Assembly: GCF_017744115.1 (NCBI RefSeq)
Contig: NZ_JAGHQW010000018.1
Span: 1-64,000 of the forward strand
Length of the DNA: 64,000 bases
Direction of reading: 5' to 3'
Origin: Salinisphaera sp. G21_0
GTDB lineage: Bacteria; Pseudomonadota; Gammaproteobacteria; Pseudomonadales; Endozoicomonadaceae
Shown: piece by piece, positions 43,539-54,064 of the stretch
How positions within the stretch are numbered: the first letter of the stretch is position 1
Layout of the letters: the number at the start of each line of letters is the position of its first letter
Notes under the pieces: model-generated
The model's database searches: none
Seen by the model: only the letters and a program-made list of their open reading frames with translations
Told to the model about the DNA's origin: nothing
Position numbers and translations under genes: made by a program

Positions 43539-44002
43539 GATAGACAGTTCCTCTTTAACAATTAGATCTCTTCTGCGTGAATGGGGACCTCGTAAGCGCC
43601 TTTGTCAGGCAGCTCAGATGCTAGGTTATGACAGTGAATTTTTTGCGGCAAGCGTTTATTTTTCAAAACACAACACAATTTAAATTGCAAGTTTTGCAGG
43701 AACGTTATGAATCCAATGGTTTCAGGGAGTTTTCATGATAGTCCAACAACTTTTTCAACTAAAAAAAAATCATTTAATTAAAAAAAATTATTTTAATTAC
43801 CCGATTCTGATACTAGTTCAGATACTGCTGGCAGCATCCTGATTTCATCCCGATAAAAGCAACTTTACCAAAGTCTGATTTAATGATGGAATCAGGTACT
43901 TTCTATTAATTTCTGCCACCCTCACTGCCGAGCTCTATTCTCAGACATTCTCGCCAGAGAGTCCTTTCTACCGGCGACTGACTAAAGGCAATGGTTCAGG
44001 AA
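43539..44002. other. Intergenic region with a decayed E1 fragment
   Basis: Very AT-rich around 43750-43800. At 43908-43952 a degenerate right half of E1 is visible (TTTCTGCCACCCTC..., then CTATTCTCAGACA). No gene was recognised; the 71-codon plus-strand frame at 43468-43683 overlaps the algQ start and looks spurious. Confidence 0.45.
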
Positions 44003-45580
44003 CTATTCTGCCGCCTTATATTCCTGCAGGAATGTATCAAAGTCACGGCTATCATTGTTTTCTGTTGCCAGCTGATCAGCAATAGAGCGCTGGGCAAGCT
44101 GTTCAAAGTAGGCTATACGTTCATCGCTCAGATCATGCTCAGAGAAGCGTTTGGAGTGCTTTTCCGATAAAGACATCATCAACTCAAGATAACCGGAATC
44201 TCCGGTTTCAAGGGTATTAAGCACCTGCGCAGAAGGGGTTAAAGCGGCATCTTTCAGCTTTTCTCTTTGCGCACACAGGCTCTCAACAAACGTTGATGAT
44301 TCATTGGCCTGGTCAAGAATCTCAGCAATGGGAGACATTTCATCCAGCAGCTGAAACCCCCAGCTCTGGAGCAGGACAGGTTGCCCTTGCTGTCTCAACT
44401 CGACACCCGGGCGGCGGCCTTCCGTCACCGCTGTTTTGAAATTACTGCTGACCTCATCACACTCATCGGCATGAATAGGATTGCTGTTCTGCAACGAACA
44501 GTAGACCAGGAAAACATCCAGAAAATGGGCATCCTGCTCACTCAGTCCCATTGGTTCAAAGGGGTTGATATCAAGGCAACGTACCTCAACATATTCAACG
44601 CCTTCGTTGCGCAGGGCGGTCACTGGTTTTTCACCGGAACGGGCAATACGCTTTGGGCGAATGGTGCTGTAATATTCATTCTCTATCTGCAACAGGTTGG
44701 TATTCAGTTGCAGGTATTTACCGTCTTGTTTCAGACCGATGGCTTCATAGGGAGGGTATGGCGTACGAATGGCACTGGAGAGGCTATCTACGTATTCTTC
44801 CAGTGTGTTGTAGCAAATATTCAGGGAAGACTGGGCGTGATTGCTGTACCCCATATCACTCATACGTAACGACGTCGCATAAGGAAGAAAAAGAGAGTCC
44901 TTATCCAGCACCTGAAGGCCTGACTGAACGCCGCCATCGGCAAAAAAACTTCGGCTAACGGCCGGAGAGGCCCCAAACAGGTACATCAGCAGCCACGAGT
45001 AACGCAGAAAATTCCGGATCAGGGAAAAATAACCCGCTGACCTGAAGTCCTGAGCGCTGATTTCCTCTTGTCCGGAGGACTGCTGTAACAGCGCCCAGAA
45101 CTCTTCTGGCATAGAGAAGTTATAGTGAATACCGGCAATGGTTTGCATTGGCTTGCCATAGCGATGCCAGAGCCCTTCACGATAAACACTTTTCATTACC
45201 CCGATATTGGAACTCCCATACTGCGCGATAGGAATACTGTCATCCCCTTCCAGCAGCGGCGGCATACTGCCGGCCCAAAGGAACTCTGTTGCCATATTCT
45301 GGCAGGTATACTGGTGCAGTTGCTCAAGAAAGGAGAGCGTATCGCTAATACGGCTGTGCACCGGCGTTATGAATTCAAGCAGTGCTTCAGAATAGTCAGT
45401 GGTGATATAAGGGTGGGTTAATGCGCGCCCCAGTTTCTCAGGATGACTTTTCCGGGAAAGACGGGCATCTGAGGTAACCCTGAGACTTTCACGCTCAATA
45501 CCATGGCAGATGCCATGAAGAACTGAATGGTTAGCACGGGACTGGAAAAGCTCCAGACGATCCTGATACTCAGTAGCCAA
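44003..45580 (-). CDS. gshA: Glutamate-cysteine ligase
   Basis: GshA joins glutamate and cysteine, the first step of glutathione synthesis. The 525-residue length and sequence fit the proteobacterial type-1 enzyme: GIERESLRV, YITTDYSEALLEFITP, AGIHYNFSMPEEFW, YVEVRCLDINPFEPMG. The start is a TTG at 45580, 20 codons before GICHGIERESLRV as in relatives; its ribosome binding site is weak. In Pseudomonas gshA is also close to tex. Confidence 0.94.
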   Translation of the reverse strand: MATEYQDRLELFQSRANHSVLHGICHGIERESLRVTSDARLSRKSHPEKLGRALTHPYITTDYSEALLEFITPVHSRISDTLSFLEQLHQYTCQNMATEFLWAGSMPPLLEGDDSIPIAQYGSSNIGVMKSVYREGLWHRYGKPMQTIAGIHYNFSMPEEFWALLQQSSGQEEISAQDFRSAGYFSLIRNFLRYSWLLMYLFGASPAVSRSFFADGGVQSGLQVLDKDSLFLPYATSLRMSDMGYSNHAQSSLNICYNTLEEYVDSLSSAIRTPYPPYEAIGLKQDGKYLQLNTNLLQIENEYYSTIRPKRIARSGEKPVTALRNEGVEYVEVRCLDINPFEPMGLSEQDAHFLDVFLVYCSLQNSNPIHADECDEVSSNFKTAVTEGRRPGVELRQQGQPVLLQSWGFQLLDEMSPIAEILDQANESSTFVESLCAQREKLKDAALTPSAQVLNTLETGDSGYLELMMSLSEKHSKRFSEHDLSDERIAYFEQLAQRSIADQLATENNDSRDFDTFLQEYKAAE

Positions 45581-45916
45581 GGTACAGATCCAATAATAAT
45601 TATCTATAACATTCGTTCAAAGAGATGATTCTTATTGGCAACACGGATACCCGCGACCACGACACCATGAACGAACTCTCATTAGTACTCAGCTTCAAAC
45701 TGGGCAAGACAACCTGAATGAGCCTGATAAAATAGCAATCAGCTTAGCAGCTGACCACCTCCTGAGGTTGCCGCAAAAGACAGATCGACAGCATTTTCCG
45801 AAACTGCGAAGGGTAATCATTCCTGGAATATTACGTTTTGGTCCAGGAGCCTGTGCTTGTGCGACAGCCTCGTCCTGTCGTCCATATAATACCAGCCTGA
45901 ATTGTCTAAATCCCCT

Positions 45917-45950
45917 AAAAAAAGCCAGACAAAGGCTTGTCTGGCTTTTT
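45917..45950. terminator. Strong bidirectional terminator
   Basis: AAAAAGCCAGACAA pairs perfectly with TTGTCTGGCTTTTT around a 4-nt loop, flanked by A- and T-runs. It lies between tex and gshA (both leftward) and probably ends tex transcription. The rest of 45581-46024 shows nothing recognisable. Confidence 0.85.
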
Positions 45951-46024
45951 CGTTGGCAGGCAAACATCGCCGTTAACAGTGTCTTTACGGGAACTGTCAA
46001 AACCGGCTTTTTCTCCGAGTCTGT

Positions 46025-48367
46025 TTACTTGCGAAGTTGTTTTGCATTGGCAAACAAGTCGGCAAAAGTACCACCTGAATCCTGCTTTTTACCACGATTT
46101 CCGGACTGACCGGCTTTCTGTGGCTTGCTGCGAGCAGCAGGCTTTTCGGTTCTGGCTTGCCGTGGTTGCTGGCGAGCTTCAGCACGCTCTTCGGCCTTAT
46201 CCGACATCCGCATGGAAAGTCCGATACGCTTGCGTGCAACGTCCACTTCCATGACTTTGACCTTAACGATATCGCCGGCTTTTACCACTTCGCGGGGATC
46301 TTTAACGAAGTTTTCAGACAACGCGGAGATATGCACCAGACCATCCTGATGGACGCCAACATCCACAAACGCACCAAAGTTTGTCACGTTGGTGACCACG
46401 CCTTCCAGTTCCATATTCAGCTTCAGATCGCGGATATCTTCAATGCCATCCTTGAATTCGGCGGCTTTGAAATCCGGGCGCGGGTCACGACCGGGCTTAT
46501 CCAGCTCACTGATGATGTCGGTAACGGTGGGCAGACCAAAGGTTTCATCGGTAAAGTCCGCCGCATTCAGGCCCTTTAAGAAAGCCGAGTCCCCGATCAG
46601 GGCTCGCACATCCCGGCTTGACTGGTTGGCAATCTTCTCTACCACCGGATACGCCTCAGGGTGCACGGCAGAACTGTCCAGAGGGTTATCACCATTCATT
46701 ACTCTCAGGAAGCCTGCGGCCTGCTCGAAGGTTTTAGCACCAAAACGGGCCACCTTCTGCAGGTCCTTACGACTTCTGAAGGCACCATTTTCATTGCGAT
46801 AGGCAACGATGTTGTCGGCCAGGGTACGGTTAAGGCCCGATACGCGTGCCAGCAGGGCGCTGGAGGCGGTATTAAGATCAACACCTACCGCGTTTACACA
46901 GTCCTCAACCACCGCTTCCAGAGAGCGGGACAGATTGATCTGGCTGACATCATGCTGATACTGGCCCACCCCGATGGATTTCGGCTCAATCTTCACCAGT
47001 TCGGCCAGAGGGTCCTGTAAACGACGGGCGATGGATACGGCACCACGGATAGAAACATCCAGATCCGGGAATTCACGGGCAGCCAGTTCAGATGCAGAGT
47101 ACACGGACGCACCGGCTTCGCTGACCACAATTTTGGTCAGGCCCAGTTTTGGATAGCTGCGCATCAGTTCAGCAGCCAGGCGGTCCGTTTCTCGCGATGC
47201 CGTGCCGTTACCGATACTGACCAGCTCAACCTGATGAGTCAGACAGAGGGTGGCCAGAGTACCAAGAGCTTCCTTCCATTTCTTCTGGGGAGCATGGGGA
47301 TAAATCGTCGTATGCTCGACCAATTTACCCGTACCATCCACCACGGCTACCTTCACACCGGTTCTCAAGCCCGGATCCAGACCCAGGGTTGGCCTGAGGC
47401 CAGCAGGTGCCGCCAGCAGCAAGTCTTTCAGATTCTTGGCAAACACCTTGATGGCTTCATCTTCAGAGTTTTCGCGGATGCGAGTCATTAACTCGGTTTC
47501 CAACTGAGACAGCAGCTTAACCCGCCAGGTCCAGCGCACCACATCCTTCAACCAGTCATCCGCTGCCCGGCCTTTATGCTCAAGCTTCCAGAAGTCAGCC
47601 ACCAGCTTTTCACAGGGATGGGTTTCACGACGGTCTTCCGGCTCATTGGCGAGGCGGATGTTAGCCTGCAATACCCCTTCATTTCGTCCACGGAAAATGG
47701 CCAGCGCCCGATGGGACGGTGCACTTTTCAGTGGCTCATCGTGTTCAAAGTAATCCCTGAACTTGGCACCTTCCTCTTCTTTACCCTCAACGCCACGACT
47801 GCTCAGGATGCCTTCATTCCAGAGCAGCTCACGCAACTGACCCAGCAGCTCGGCATCCTCGCTGAAACGCTCCATCAGGATATAGCGGGCACCTTCCAGA
47901 GCCGCCTTGGTATCCTCAACTCCCTTATCTGCGTCAACAAAAGCCGCTGCTTCCACGTCAGGCTCTTTTTCCGGCGTATCGAACAGCAGATCGGCCAGAG
48001 GCTCCAGACCCGCCTCACGGGCAATCTGAGCCTTGGTACGACGTTTGGGCTTATAGGGAAGGTAAAGGTCTTCCAGGCGGGTTTTGGTATCTGCAGAGCG
48101 GATATCTTTTTCCAGTTCAGGCGTCAGCTTATCCTGTTCGGTAATGCTCTTCAGAATGGCTTCACGGCGCTCTTCCAGCTCTCGCAGGTAGCGGAGACGA
48201 TCTTCCAGCGTTCTCAGCTGAGTATCGTCCAGACCTCCGGTGACCTCTTTTCGATAACGGGCAATGAAAGGAACCGTGGATCCATCATCAAGCAGCTGTA
48301 CAGCACTGGCGACCTGTTCAGGTCTGGCACCCAACTCTTCAGCTATACGCTGGGAGATACTCTGCAT
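46025..48367 (-). CDS. tex: Tex S1 RNA-binding transcription factor
   Basis: A 780-residue Tex-family protein, a nucleic-acid-binding factor with YqgF-like, helix-hairpin-helix and S1 domains. [19 protein letters not shown] opens the Tex N domain, [22 protein letters not shown] is a family hallmark, [21 protein letters not shown] is the YqgF-like RNase-H fold, [20 protein letters not shown] the HhH part, and [20 protein letters not shown] the S1 domain (~650-720). A Lys/Arg/Gln-rich tail follows. The start is the ATG at 48367; a GTG three codons upstream is possible. Confidence 0.95.
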   Translation of the reverse strand: MQSISQRIAEELGARPEQVASAVQLLDDGSTVPFIARYRKEVTGGLDDTQLRTLEDRLRYLRELEERREAILKSITEQDKLTPELEKDIRSADTKTRLEDLYLPYKPKRRTKAQIAREAGLEPLADLLFDTPEKEPDVEAAAFVDADKGVEDTKAALEGARYILMERFSEDAELLGQLRELLWNEGILSSRGVEGKEEEGAKFRDYFEHDEPLKSAPSHRALAIFRGRNEGVLQANIRLANEPEDRRETHPCEKLVADFWKLEHKGRAADDWLKDVVRWTWRVKLLSQLETELMTRIRENSEDEAIKVFAKNLKDLLLAAPAGLRPTLGLDPGLRTGVKVAVVDGTGKLVEHTTIYPHAPQKKWKEALGTLATLCLTHQVELVSIGNGTASRETDRLAAELMRSYPKLGLTKIVVSEAGASVYSASELAAREFPDLDVSIRGAVSIARRLQDPLAELVKIEPKSIGVGQYQHDVSQINLSRSLEAVVEDCVNAVGVDLNTASSALLARVSGLNRTLADNIVAYRNENGAFRSRKDLQKVARFGAKTFEQAAGFLRVMNGDNPLDSSAVHPEAYPVVEKIANQSSRDVRALIGDSAFLKGLNAADFTDETFGLPTVTDIISELDKPGRDPRPDFKAAEFKDGIEDIRDLKLNMELEGVVTNVTNFGAFVDVGVHQDGLVHISALSENFVKDPREVVKAGDIVKVKVMEVDVARKRIGLSMRMSDKAEERAEARQQPRQARTEKPAARSKPQKAGQSGNRGKKQDSGGTFADLFANAKQLRK

Positions 48368-48762
48368 AAAACACACTCATCATGGGAATCAAAACAATAG
48401 GACAGTTTCCAGATAATGCTCAGAAACAGCAACATTTCTGCATCCAGCCGGTAATTAATGCCTATTCCGGCCTGAAAACTCAAGCCATAAGACACGCTAA
48501 TGACCAGAGAAAACCGGGCATTATAGCGAAACTGAACCGTTTGTATAAAACAAACCTTCACAGTACCGGAAAATGCCCGATCCGGGGAAGAATCACTAAA
48601 CTGGAAAAATCCCTGTGGCAGGAACTTTTACCCGATCTACTGATCTACTGCTCAGGTACTGATTGCTCAGAAAAGCAGCAACAGAACGAGTCAAATACCC
48701 ATAGGATGCTACTGATCAACGGTCCTGTAAATTCACTTTGCGGCAGTATGACTGGAGTTATT
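48368..48762. other. Divergent region between tex and the propeller-like gene
   Basis: The plus-strand frame of the next gene is open back to 48382, but this part has no recognisable domain and should contain the tex promoter. No element or RNA was recognised. Confidence 0.4.
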
Positions 48763-50739
48763 ATGGAACCATCAGCACAGAGTTACTTCAGCGGTTCGTC
48801 GGGCAATGCAGCCAAAAGGAATCTGGAAAAACACCAACAGGCCTTAAATAATGGTCTGGAGCCAATAGCCGGGTTAGTGGCTAAATTTAACAACAGTATT
48901 TTAGAAGTCTCTGCACCGGATCAGACTCAACCGTTCAAACGGTTGAAACTGGATTTACCACCCGGATGGATGGCCACCACAGATATCAGTGATCGTAAGC
49001 CGAAAATTGTCGGACTGAATTTTTCCACAAATCATGAAACGCCATACACCAGGCAGGCCGATGCATCACAACCCCATGAACAACCTGATATTGAGATGAT
49101 ACCGTGCGATAGTCCTATTGAACCAGGCTCTATTGACTTCGCGAAGAGTGAAATTTTTCAATGTCGGTCAAACTGCCTTGAATTCAAACTTAAGGCCAAT
49201 TTCGGTTGTTTTATTCTGGATGCCAGTTTAAGCCGAACGAGTAAGAACCTCTTAATCAGTGGTTGCGACACCTTAAGAGATCATATCCTGAGAACCTGGC
49301 GACAAGATGCAAATGGCAACTGGTCGCAGAATGGGAGTATCGGGGGTTCCCAAAAAATTTTCTGTCAGCTCAACCGAGCAGAAGATAAGCTTCTGAGCCT
49401 CTGCGACGATGGCAATGTCAAAGTAAGTACGCTGAATAATGATGGCTGTTGGGAGGAGGTGGTGGCGCTTGCGCACACACCCCTTGAAAAAGGCTATCCG
49501 CCGTTGACAGCAAATTTCAGCCCGTTGCAGGATAAGATTGTGTCCTTCGACCCAAGGAATCTCAAAACCAACATATTGCGTCTGGATAGCAACGGCCGGT
49601 GGACCCCGCTACACCAGCCAGAAGAGATCAGTTACTCTTTCCGATCCCTGGAAAAGAAATCGCCTTTCAAGATCACGAACAATTATTTACTGACCTGCAA
49701 AGACAGATCAGCAACCATCTGGGACTGTAGTGATGAGAGCAATTGTCTTGTGGAGAAAGAGGTCATGCATAGCAACGGGGAAATTGAAGATGCCCACCTG
49801 AGTAATGATGAGCGGCATGCACTGATCAGAGATATAGATAAAAACGTTAAAATTTTTGGTTATGACAACAACGGTGACTGGGTAGGAAAAAAAACGATTT
49901 CGGATTGCAATTATGCCGCCTTCAGCCCCTCCGGGCGTAAATTACTGGCCTATCTCGGTCGTGGTGCCTTTAAACTCTGTAATTGCAACAGTAATGATGA
50001 CACTTTGGATAAAGATCAGTTCTTCAGGCACATCGGCAGTGACACAGCCATCTTCAGCCCCTCCGAGAATTTTCTCCTGAGCTATGGCAATCAAACGAGC
50101 GACGTTTGCATTTGGGGTGATGACGGGGAAGGTAATCTGATTAACAAGGCATGGATACGTCATCAAGGAGCCATTAACAACGCTGCCTTCAACGATCAGG
50201 AGGACAGTGTACTGACCAGCAGTCTTAATGATAACACAGTGAAAATCCAGAGCCTCGACAGCCAGGGCCAATGGCAGGAACAGCTGGAGGTTCAACTTAA
50301 ACGCAGAGTCGATGACAGCCGGTTTTCACTCTCAGGGCGTATGGCCTGTGCCCTTAGCTTTATCACAAACACTGAATCCTACATCCTTTGGCGCGATGAC
50401 GATGGCAAGTGGACCAAACATGCTGTAACCATCCCTGATGGCTATGGCCTCAGAGGTGCCGAATTTAATGGGGCAGATAACCGCTTTCTGACCTATGGCA
50501 GCAAAGACATTCAGAAGGATCATCACAAGCCGGGTTTTGTGCAACTCTGGGGCAGGGGTGATGATGGTAAATGGATAGATGAAGAACTGATAACCCTGGA
50601 TCATCGCGTTAGACGGGCCAAATTTAGCCCCGATAGTGATTATTTAATAATTCACTGCGCCAATGATCTAACGTGCGCCATACCAAAAGGATCTACTGCG
50701 CTGATCTGGAAGATTCCTGCCATAGAGAAACAATCTTAA
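48763..50739 (+). CDS. WD40-like beta-propeller protein (unrecognised family)
   Basis: The frame is open from 48382 (785 codons). The ATG at 48763, with TGGAG eight bases upstream, gives a 658-residue protein MEPSAQSYFSGSSG... and is preferred; ATGs at 48706 and 48748 are alternatives. After ~130 polar residues, repeated blades follow the pattern AxFSPS..LL(S/A)Y....V.IW..D..G.W: for example AAFSPSGRKLLAYLG, AIFSPSENFLLSYGN...CIWGDDGEGNL, AAFNDQEDSVLTSS, AEFNGADNRFLTYGS, AKFSPDSDYLIIH. That is WD40-style beta-propeller logic, a protein-interaction fold common in eukaryotes. No catalytic motif, signal peptide or membrane segment is seen. It is inserted between tex and pckA; an interaction or effector role is inferred. 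Confidence 0.7.
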   Translation: MEPSAQSYFSGSSGNAAKRNLEKHQQALNNGLEPIAGLVAKFNNSILEVSAPDQTQPFKRLKLDLPPGWMATTDISDRKPKIVGLNFSTNHETPYTRQADASQPHEQPDIEMIPCDSPIEPGSIDFAKSEIFQCRSNCLEFKLKANFGCFILDASLSRTSKNLLISGCDTLRDHILRTWRQDANGNWSQNGSIGGSQKIFCQLNRAEDKLLSLCDDGNVKVSTLNNDGCWEEVVALAHTPLEKGYPPLTANFSPLQDKIVSFDPRNLKTNILRLDSNGRWTPLHQPEEISYSFRSLEKKSPFKITNNYLLTCKDRSATIWDCSDESNCLVEKEVMHSNGEIEDAHLSNDERHALIRDIDKNVKIFGYDNNGDWVGKKTISDCNYAAFSPSGRKLLAYLGRGAFKLCNCNSNDDTLDKDQFFRHIGSDTAIFSPSENFLLSYGNQTSDVCIWGDDGEGNLINKAWIRHQGAINNAAFNDQEDSVLTSSLNDNTVKIQSLDSQGQWQEQLEVQLKRRVDDSRFSLSGRMACALSFITNTESYILWRDDDGKWTKHAVTIPDGYGLRGAEFNGADNRFLTYGSKDIQKDHHKPGFVQLWGRGDDGKWIDEELITLDHRVRRAKFSPDSDYLIIHCANDLTCAIPKGSTALIWKIPAIEKQS

Positions 50740-50790
50740 ACAGCCCTGAAGGTGGAAGTATCACTGGGCCTATCGGCCAAGACAGGGGGG

Positions 50791-50817
50791 CTAGAAGGCT
50801 ATCCGAGAATAGACTCC
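50791..50817. repeat. E1 left-end fragment
   Basis: CTAGAAGGCTATCCGAGAAT followed by AGACTCCC resembles the left end of E1 with a few changes. It lies between the convergent propeller-like gene and pckA. Confidence 0.6.
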
Positions 50818-50871
50818 CAGCCCCGTCCTTACCACAGAACTACTGTTTTCTGATTACACCCTGGAAACGAA

Positions 50872-52485
50872 TCAGCCCAGTGACGGACCGGCAGCCAACA
50901 GCGCCTTACCTTCTTCGTTATCGGTAAACTTAACAAAGTTGGTGATAAAGCGATCCGCCAGGTCGTGTGCCTTACGCTCCCATTCTGCCGGGTCCTCATA
51001 GGTGTCCTGAGGGTTCAGAATATTGCCATCAACGCCAGCAACACTTTGCGGTACATGCAATCCGAAGAAAGGCAACGTTTTGGTTTCGGCCTTATCGATA
51101 GAGCCATCCAGAATGGCGTCAATGATCGCCCGGGTTGCCTTGATGGAGATGCGTTTACCAGAACCATTCCATCCTGTATTTACCAGGTAAGCGGTAGCAC
51201 CATGGGCTTCCATCTTCTTAACCAGCTCTTCGGCATACCTGGTTGGGTGTAGTGACAGGAACGCAGCACCGAAGCAAGAGGAGAACGTCGGTGTTGGTTC
51301 CGTGATACCACGCTCAGTGCCCGCCAGTTTCGCGGTAAAACCGGAGAGGAAGTGGTACTTGGTCTGCTCAGGGGTCAGACGGGAGACCGGCGGTAAAACA
51401 CCAAAAGCATCGGCAGTCAGGAAGATCACTTTTTTGGCGTGACCAGCCTTGGAAACCGGCTTAACAATGTTATCGATATGATACAGCGGATAAGAAACCC
51501 GGGTATTCTCGGTTTTCGAGCCATCATCAAAGTCAATGTTACCCCGGGCATCAACGCTTACGTTTTCCAGCAACGCATCACGACGAATGGCGTGGAAAAT
51601 CTCAGGCTCATTTTCTTCTCTCAGGTTAATGGTCTTGGCATAACAGCCGCCTTCAAAGTTGAACACGCCGTCATCATCCCAACCGTGCTCATCATCACCA
51701 ATCAAGGCACGCTTGGGATCGGCAGAGAGTGTGGTTTTCCCGGTTCCGGACAGGCCAAAGAAAATGGCAGTATCACCCTGCTCACCCACATTGGCAGAAC
51801 AGTGCATGGACGCTATGCCCCTGAGCGGCAGAAGGTAGTTCATAATGGAGAACATACCTTTCTTCATTTCACCGCCATACCAGGTACCACCAATCACCTG
51901 AATCCGCTCCGTCAGGTTGAATGCCACAAAGTTTTCCGAGTTGAGACCGTGCTCCTGCCATTTCGGGTTGGTGCATTTGGCACCGTTCATGACAATAAAG
52001 TCCGGTTCAAAGTCCTTCAACTCATCTTCGCCGGGCCGGATAAACATGTTCTTGACGAAGTGAGCCTGCCATGCCACTTCGGTCACAAAGCGCACACTCA
52101 GGCGTGTTTCAGGATTAGCGCCACAGAAACCGTCAATAATGAACAGACGCTTGCCGGACAGTTGATTGGTTACCAGTGATTTAAGATCTGCCCAGACTTC
52201 TTCAGTGATTGCCTTGTTATCATTTTTACCCTGGTCTGACCACCAGATGGTATCCCGGGTTGTATCGTCTTTGACGATGTATTTGTCCTTCGGAGAACGG
52301 CCGGTGAAGATACCGGTATCCACCGACACTGCCCCCATTTCAGTAACTACCCCTTGTTCATAGCCTTCCAGCTCCGGACGGGTCTCCTCCTCAAACAGCG
52401 TTTCATAGGAGGGGTTGTAGACCACATCAAGGACATCCTTGATTCCGACAGCAGCCAGAGCTTCCTTTACGTTTACATGGGCCAT
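50872..52485 (-). CDS. pckA: Phosphoenolpyruvate carboxykinase (ATP)
   Basis: PckA converts oxaloacetate and ATP to PEP, CO2 and ADP in gluconeogenesis. The 537 residues include [33 protein letters not shown], the kinase-1a ATP loop [16 protein letters not shown], and [23 protein letters not shown] with metal ligands. The start has AGGAGA just upstream. hslO lies upstream on the same strand, the same pairing as in E. coli and Pseudomonas. Confidence 0.96.
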   Translation of the reverse strand: MAHVNVKEALAAVGIKDVLDVVYNPSYETLFEEETRPELEGYEQGVVTEMGAVSVDTGIFTGRSPKDKYIVKDDTTRDTIWWSDQGKNDNKAITEEVWADLKSLVTNQLSGKRLFIIDGFCGANPETRLSVRFVTEVAWQAHFVKNMFIRPGEDELKDFEPDFIVMNGAKCTNPKWQEHGLNSENFVAFNLTERIQVIGGTWYGGEMKKGMFSIMNYLLPLRGIASMHCSANVGEQGDTAIFFGLSGTGKTTLSADPKRALIGDDEHGWDDDGVFNFEGGCYAKTINLREENEPEIFHAIRRDALLENVSVDARGNIDFDDGSKTENTRVSYPLYHIDNIVKPVSKAGHAKKVIFLTADAFGVLPPVSRLTPEQTKYHFLSGFTAKLAGTERGITEPTPTFSSCFGAAFLSLHPTRYAEELVKKMEAHGATAYLVNTGWNGSGKRISIKATRAIIDAILDGSIDKAETKTLPFFGLHVPQSVAGVDGNILNPQDTYEDPAEWERKAHDLADRFITNFVKFTDNEEGKALLAAGPSLG

Positions 52486-52811
52486 GCAAAGTTCTCCTGC
52501 GGCAATACGCTCAACTTAACGTTTTGTGTTGTTAGATTATGGTAATTCTTGTGGCGTGCTATGATAGGGTATTGGATCTATTATTGAAATATAACTCTGG
52601 AATTACAGGTTATAGACCCCTCATAACGCCTCTTGTTAATTGAGTCTGGTAAAAACGTTAAACCTTTGTCGGCTTAAAAGTATTGCCCCGGGTCAAATTT
52701 ATCATCAGTTACCGGAAGAGAACACAGACGATCACTGTCGCATTTTCGTCTGATTGGTCAGAAATTCAATGGAATTCCTGACCGGATCGGAAGGAGAGAA
52801 ATCAGAAAACT
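52486..52811. other. Intergenic region upstream of pckA
   Basis: AT-rich region between hslO and pckA that should hold the pckA promoter. A short inverted sequence (TCAGAAATTC...GAATTCCTGA, 52758-52779) lies near the hslO end. No gene was recognised. Confidence 0.35.
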
Positions 52812-53681
52812 TCAGTGAAGTTGTGGTTTTTCGTTAAAGATTGCATCGATGTCAGCTTTACCAAAAACATATTGGTGATTGCAGAACTGGCAGTCCATCG
52901 CCACCTGACCTTCTTCTTCAATAATTGACTCAATTTCTTTGCGATCCAGAGTGCTGATGATTTTTGCACTTCTTTCCTGGGAACAGGTGCAGACGAAACG
53001 AACCGGCTCCTTGTCAAAAATACGGACAGTTTCTTCATGAAACAGTCTAACCAGCAGTGTTTCATGATCCAGCTCCAGCAGCTCAGCATCTTGAGTAGTT
53101 TCAGCAAGAGCCGTCATACGCTTCCAGGATTCAGCGCGAACGTCCTCGGAAAGTTCGACACTGGCAGGCAGAGCCTGCAACAGAAAACCGCCACAGGTCT
53201 GGCCATCACAGGCCAGCCACAGGCGGGTCTGCAACTGCACAGATTGCGAAAAATAGTCTTCAAGACTGGCTGACAGCGTTTCCTTTTCCAGGGGAACAAT
53301 GCCCTGGTAACGCTTGCCTTTGACCGGGTCCACGGTAATCAACAGACTTGCCTTGCCCAGAAGCTCCTGAAGCGTTCCCTCAGAAAGATCATCCCTGAAT
53401 TGCGCAACCGCTCTGAACGTCCGCTGGTCGGTACATTCCACCATAAGCAAAGTTAATGGCCCGTCCCCCCTGGCCTGAAGGGTAAGCAGCCCCTCGAACT
53501 TCAGTGTTGTGCTCAACAAAAGAGCAGAGGCCACCAACTCCCCCAGCAGGCGTCTGACCACCTCGGGATAATTATGGGCAGCCAGGGCATCAACATAACT
53601 GTGGTTAAGGGAAACGATTTCACCGCGAATATCGGTATTTTCAAAGATAAAGCGTTGTACTGCGTTATCAGTTCTGCTCAT
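52812..53681 (-). CDS. hslO: Redox-regulated holding chaperone Hsp33
   Basis: Hsp33 is activated by oxidation and unfolding and holds damaged proteins in the cytoplasm. The 289-residue protein has the C-terminal zinc/redox switch: CTC (Cys 231, 233) and CQFC (Cys 264, 267). The ATG at 53681 (MSRTDNAVQRFIFEN) is preferred over one three codons upstream because CGGA is correctly spaced for it. It precedes pckA on the same strand. Confidence 0.94.
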   Translation of the reverse strand: MSRTDNAVQRFIFENTDIRGEIVSLNHSYVDALAAHNYPEVVRRLLGELVASALLLSTTLKFEGLLTLQARGDGPLTLLMVECTDQRTFRAVAQFRDDLSEGTLQELLGKASLLITVDPVKGKRYQGIVPLEKETLSASLEDYFSQSVQLQTRLWLACDGQTCGGFLLQALPASVELSEDVRAESWKRMTALAETTQDAELLELDHETLLVRLFHEETVRIFDKEPVRFVCTCSQERSAKIISTLDRKEIESIIEEEGQVAMDCQFCNHQYVFGKADIDAIFNEKPQLH

Positions 53682-54064
53682 GAGCAACATTCCGTTCCGG
53701 GCTTATCAGAAAACTGACGACAGCATGACAGCTACCGACCAAATACAGGCAAGCCACTGATTTACAAAGACACATAAAATTGGAAGCGGCGTATTATATT
53801 ACGATCCAGACAAAAACACTTCGCCCTGTTTATAGCTTCTCTTTCTAAATCGTTGTTTGGGTATAATCGAAGGATGCCAGCTTGACCAGAGAAAGGACAT
53901 ATCAGAAAAGTCAGGTGTTCATAAAACAGTGTCTACATTCCCCCATACCACAACCTCTCCGGCTGCAGATGAAGTATTAACTAATCCAGCCTGACAGCTA
54001 CAGGTGCTGACACTCGGGATGACGCTCCTCCGGGAGGCTGACCGATTTAAAAATACGACGTTTT
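53682..54064. other. Intergenic region with a truncated E1 end
   Basis: Lies between hslO and the TolC-family gene. At 54032-54045 GGGAGGCTGACCGA matches the first bases of the E1 left terminus and then diverges. Nothing else was recognised. Confidence 0.4.
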
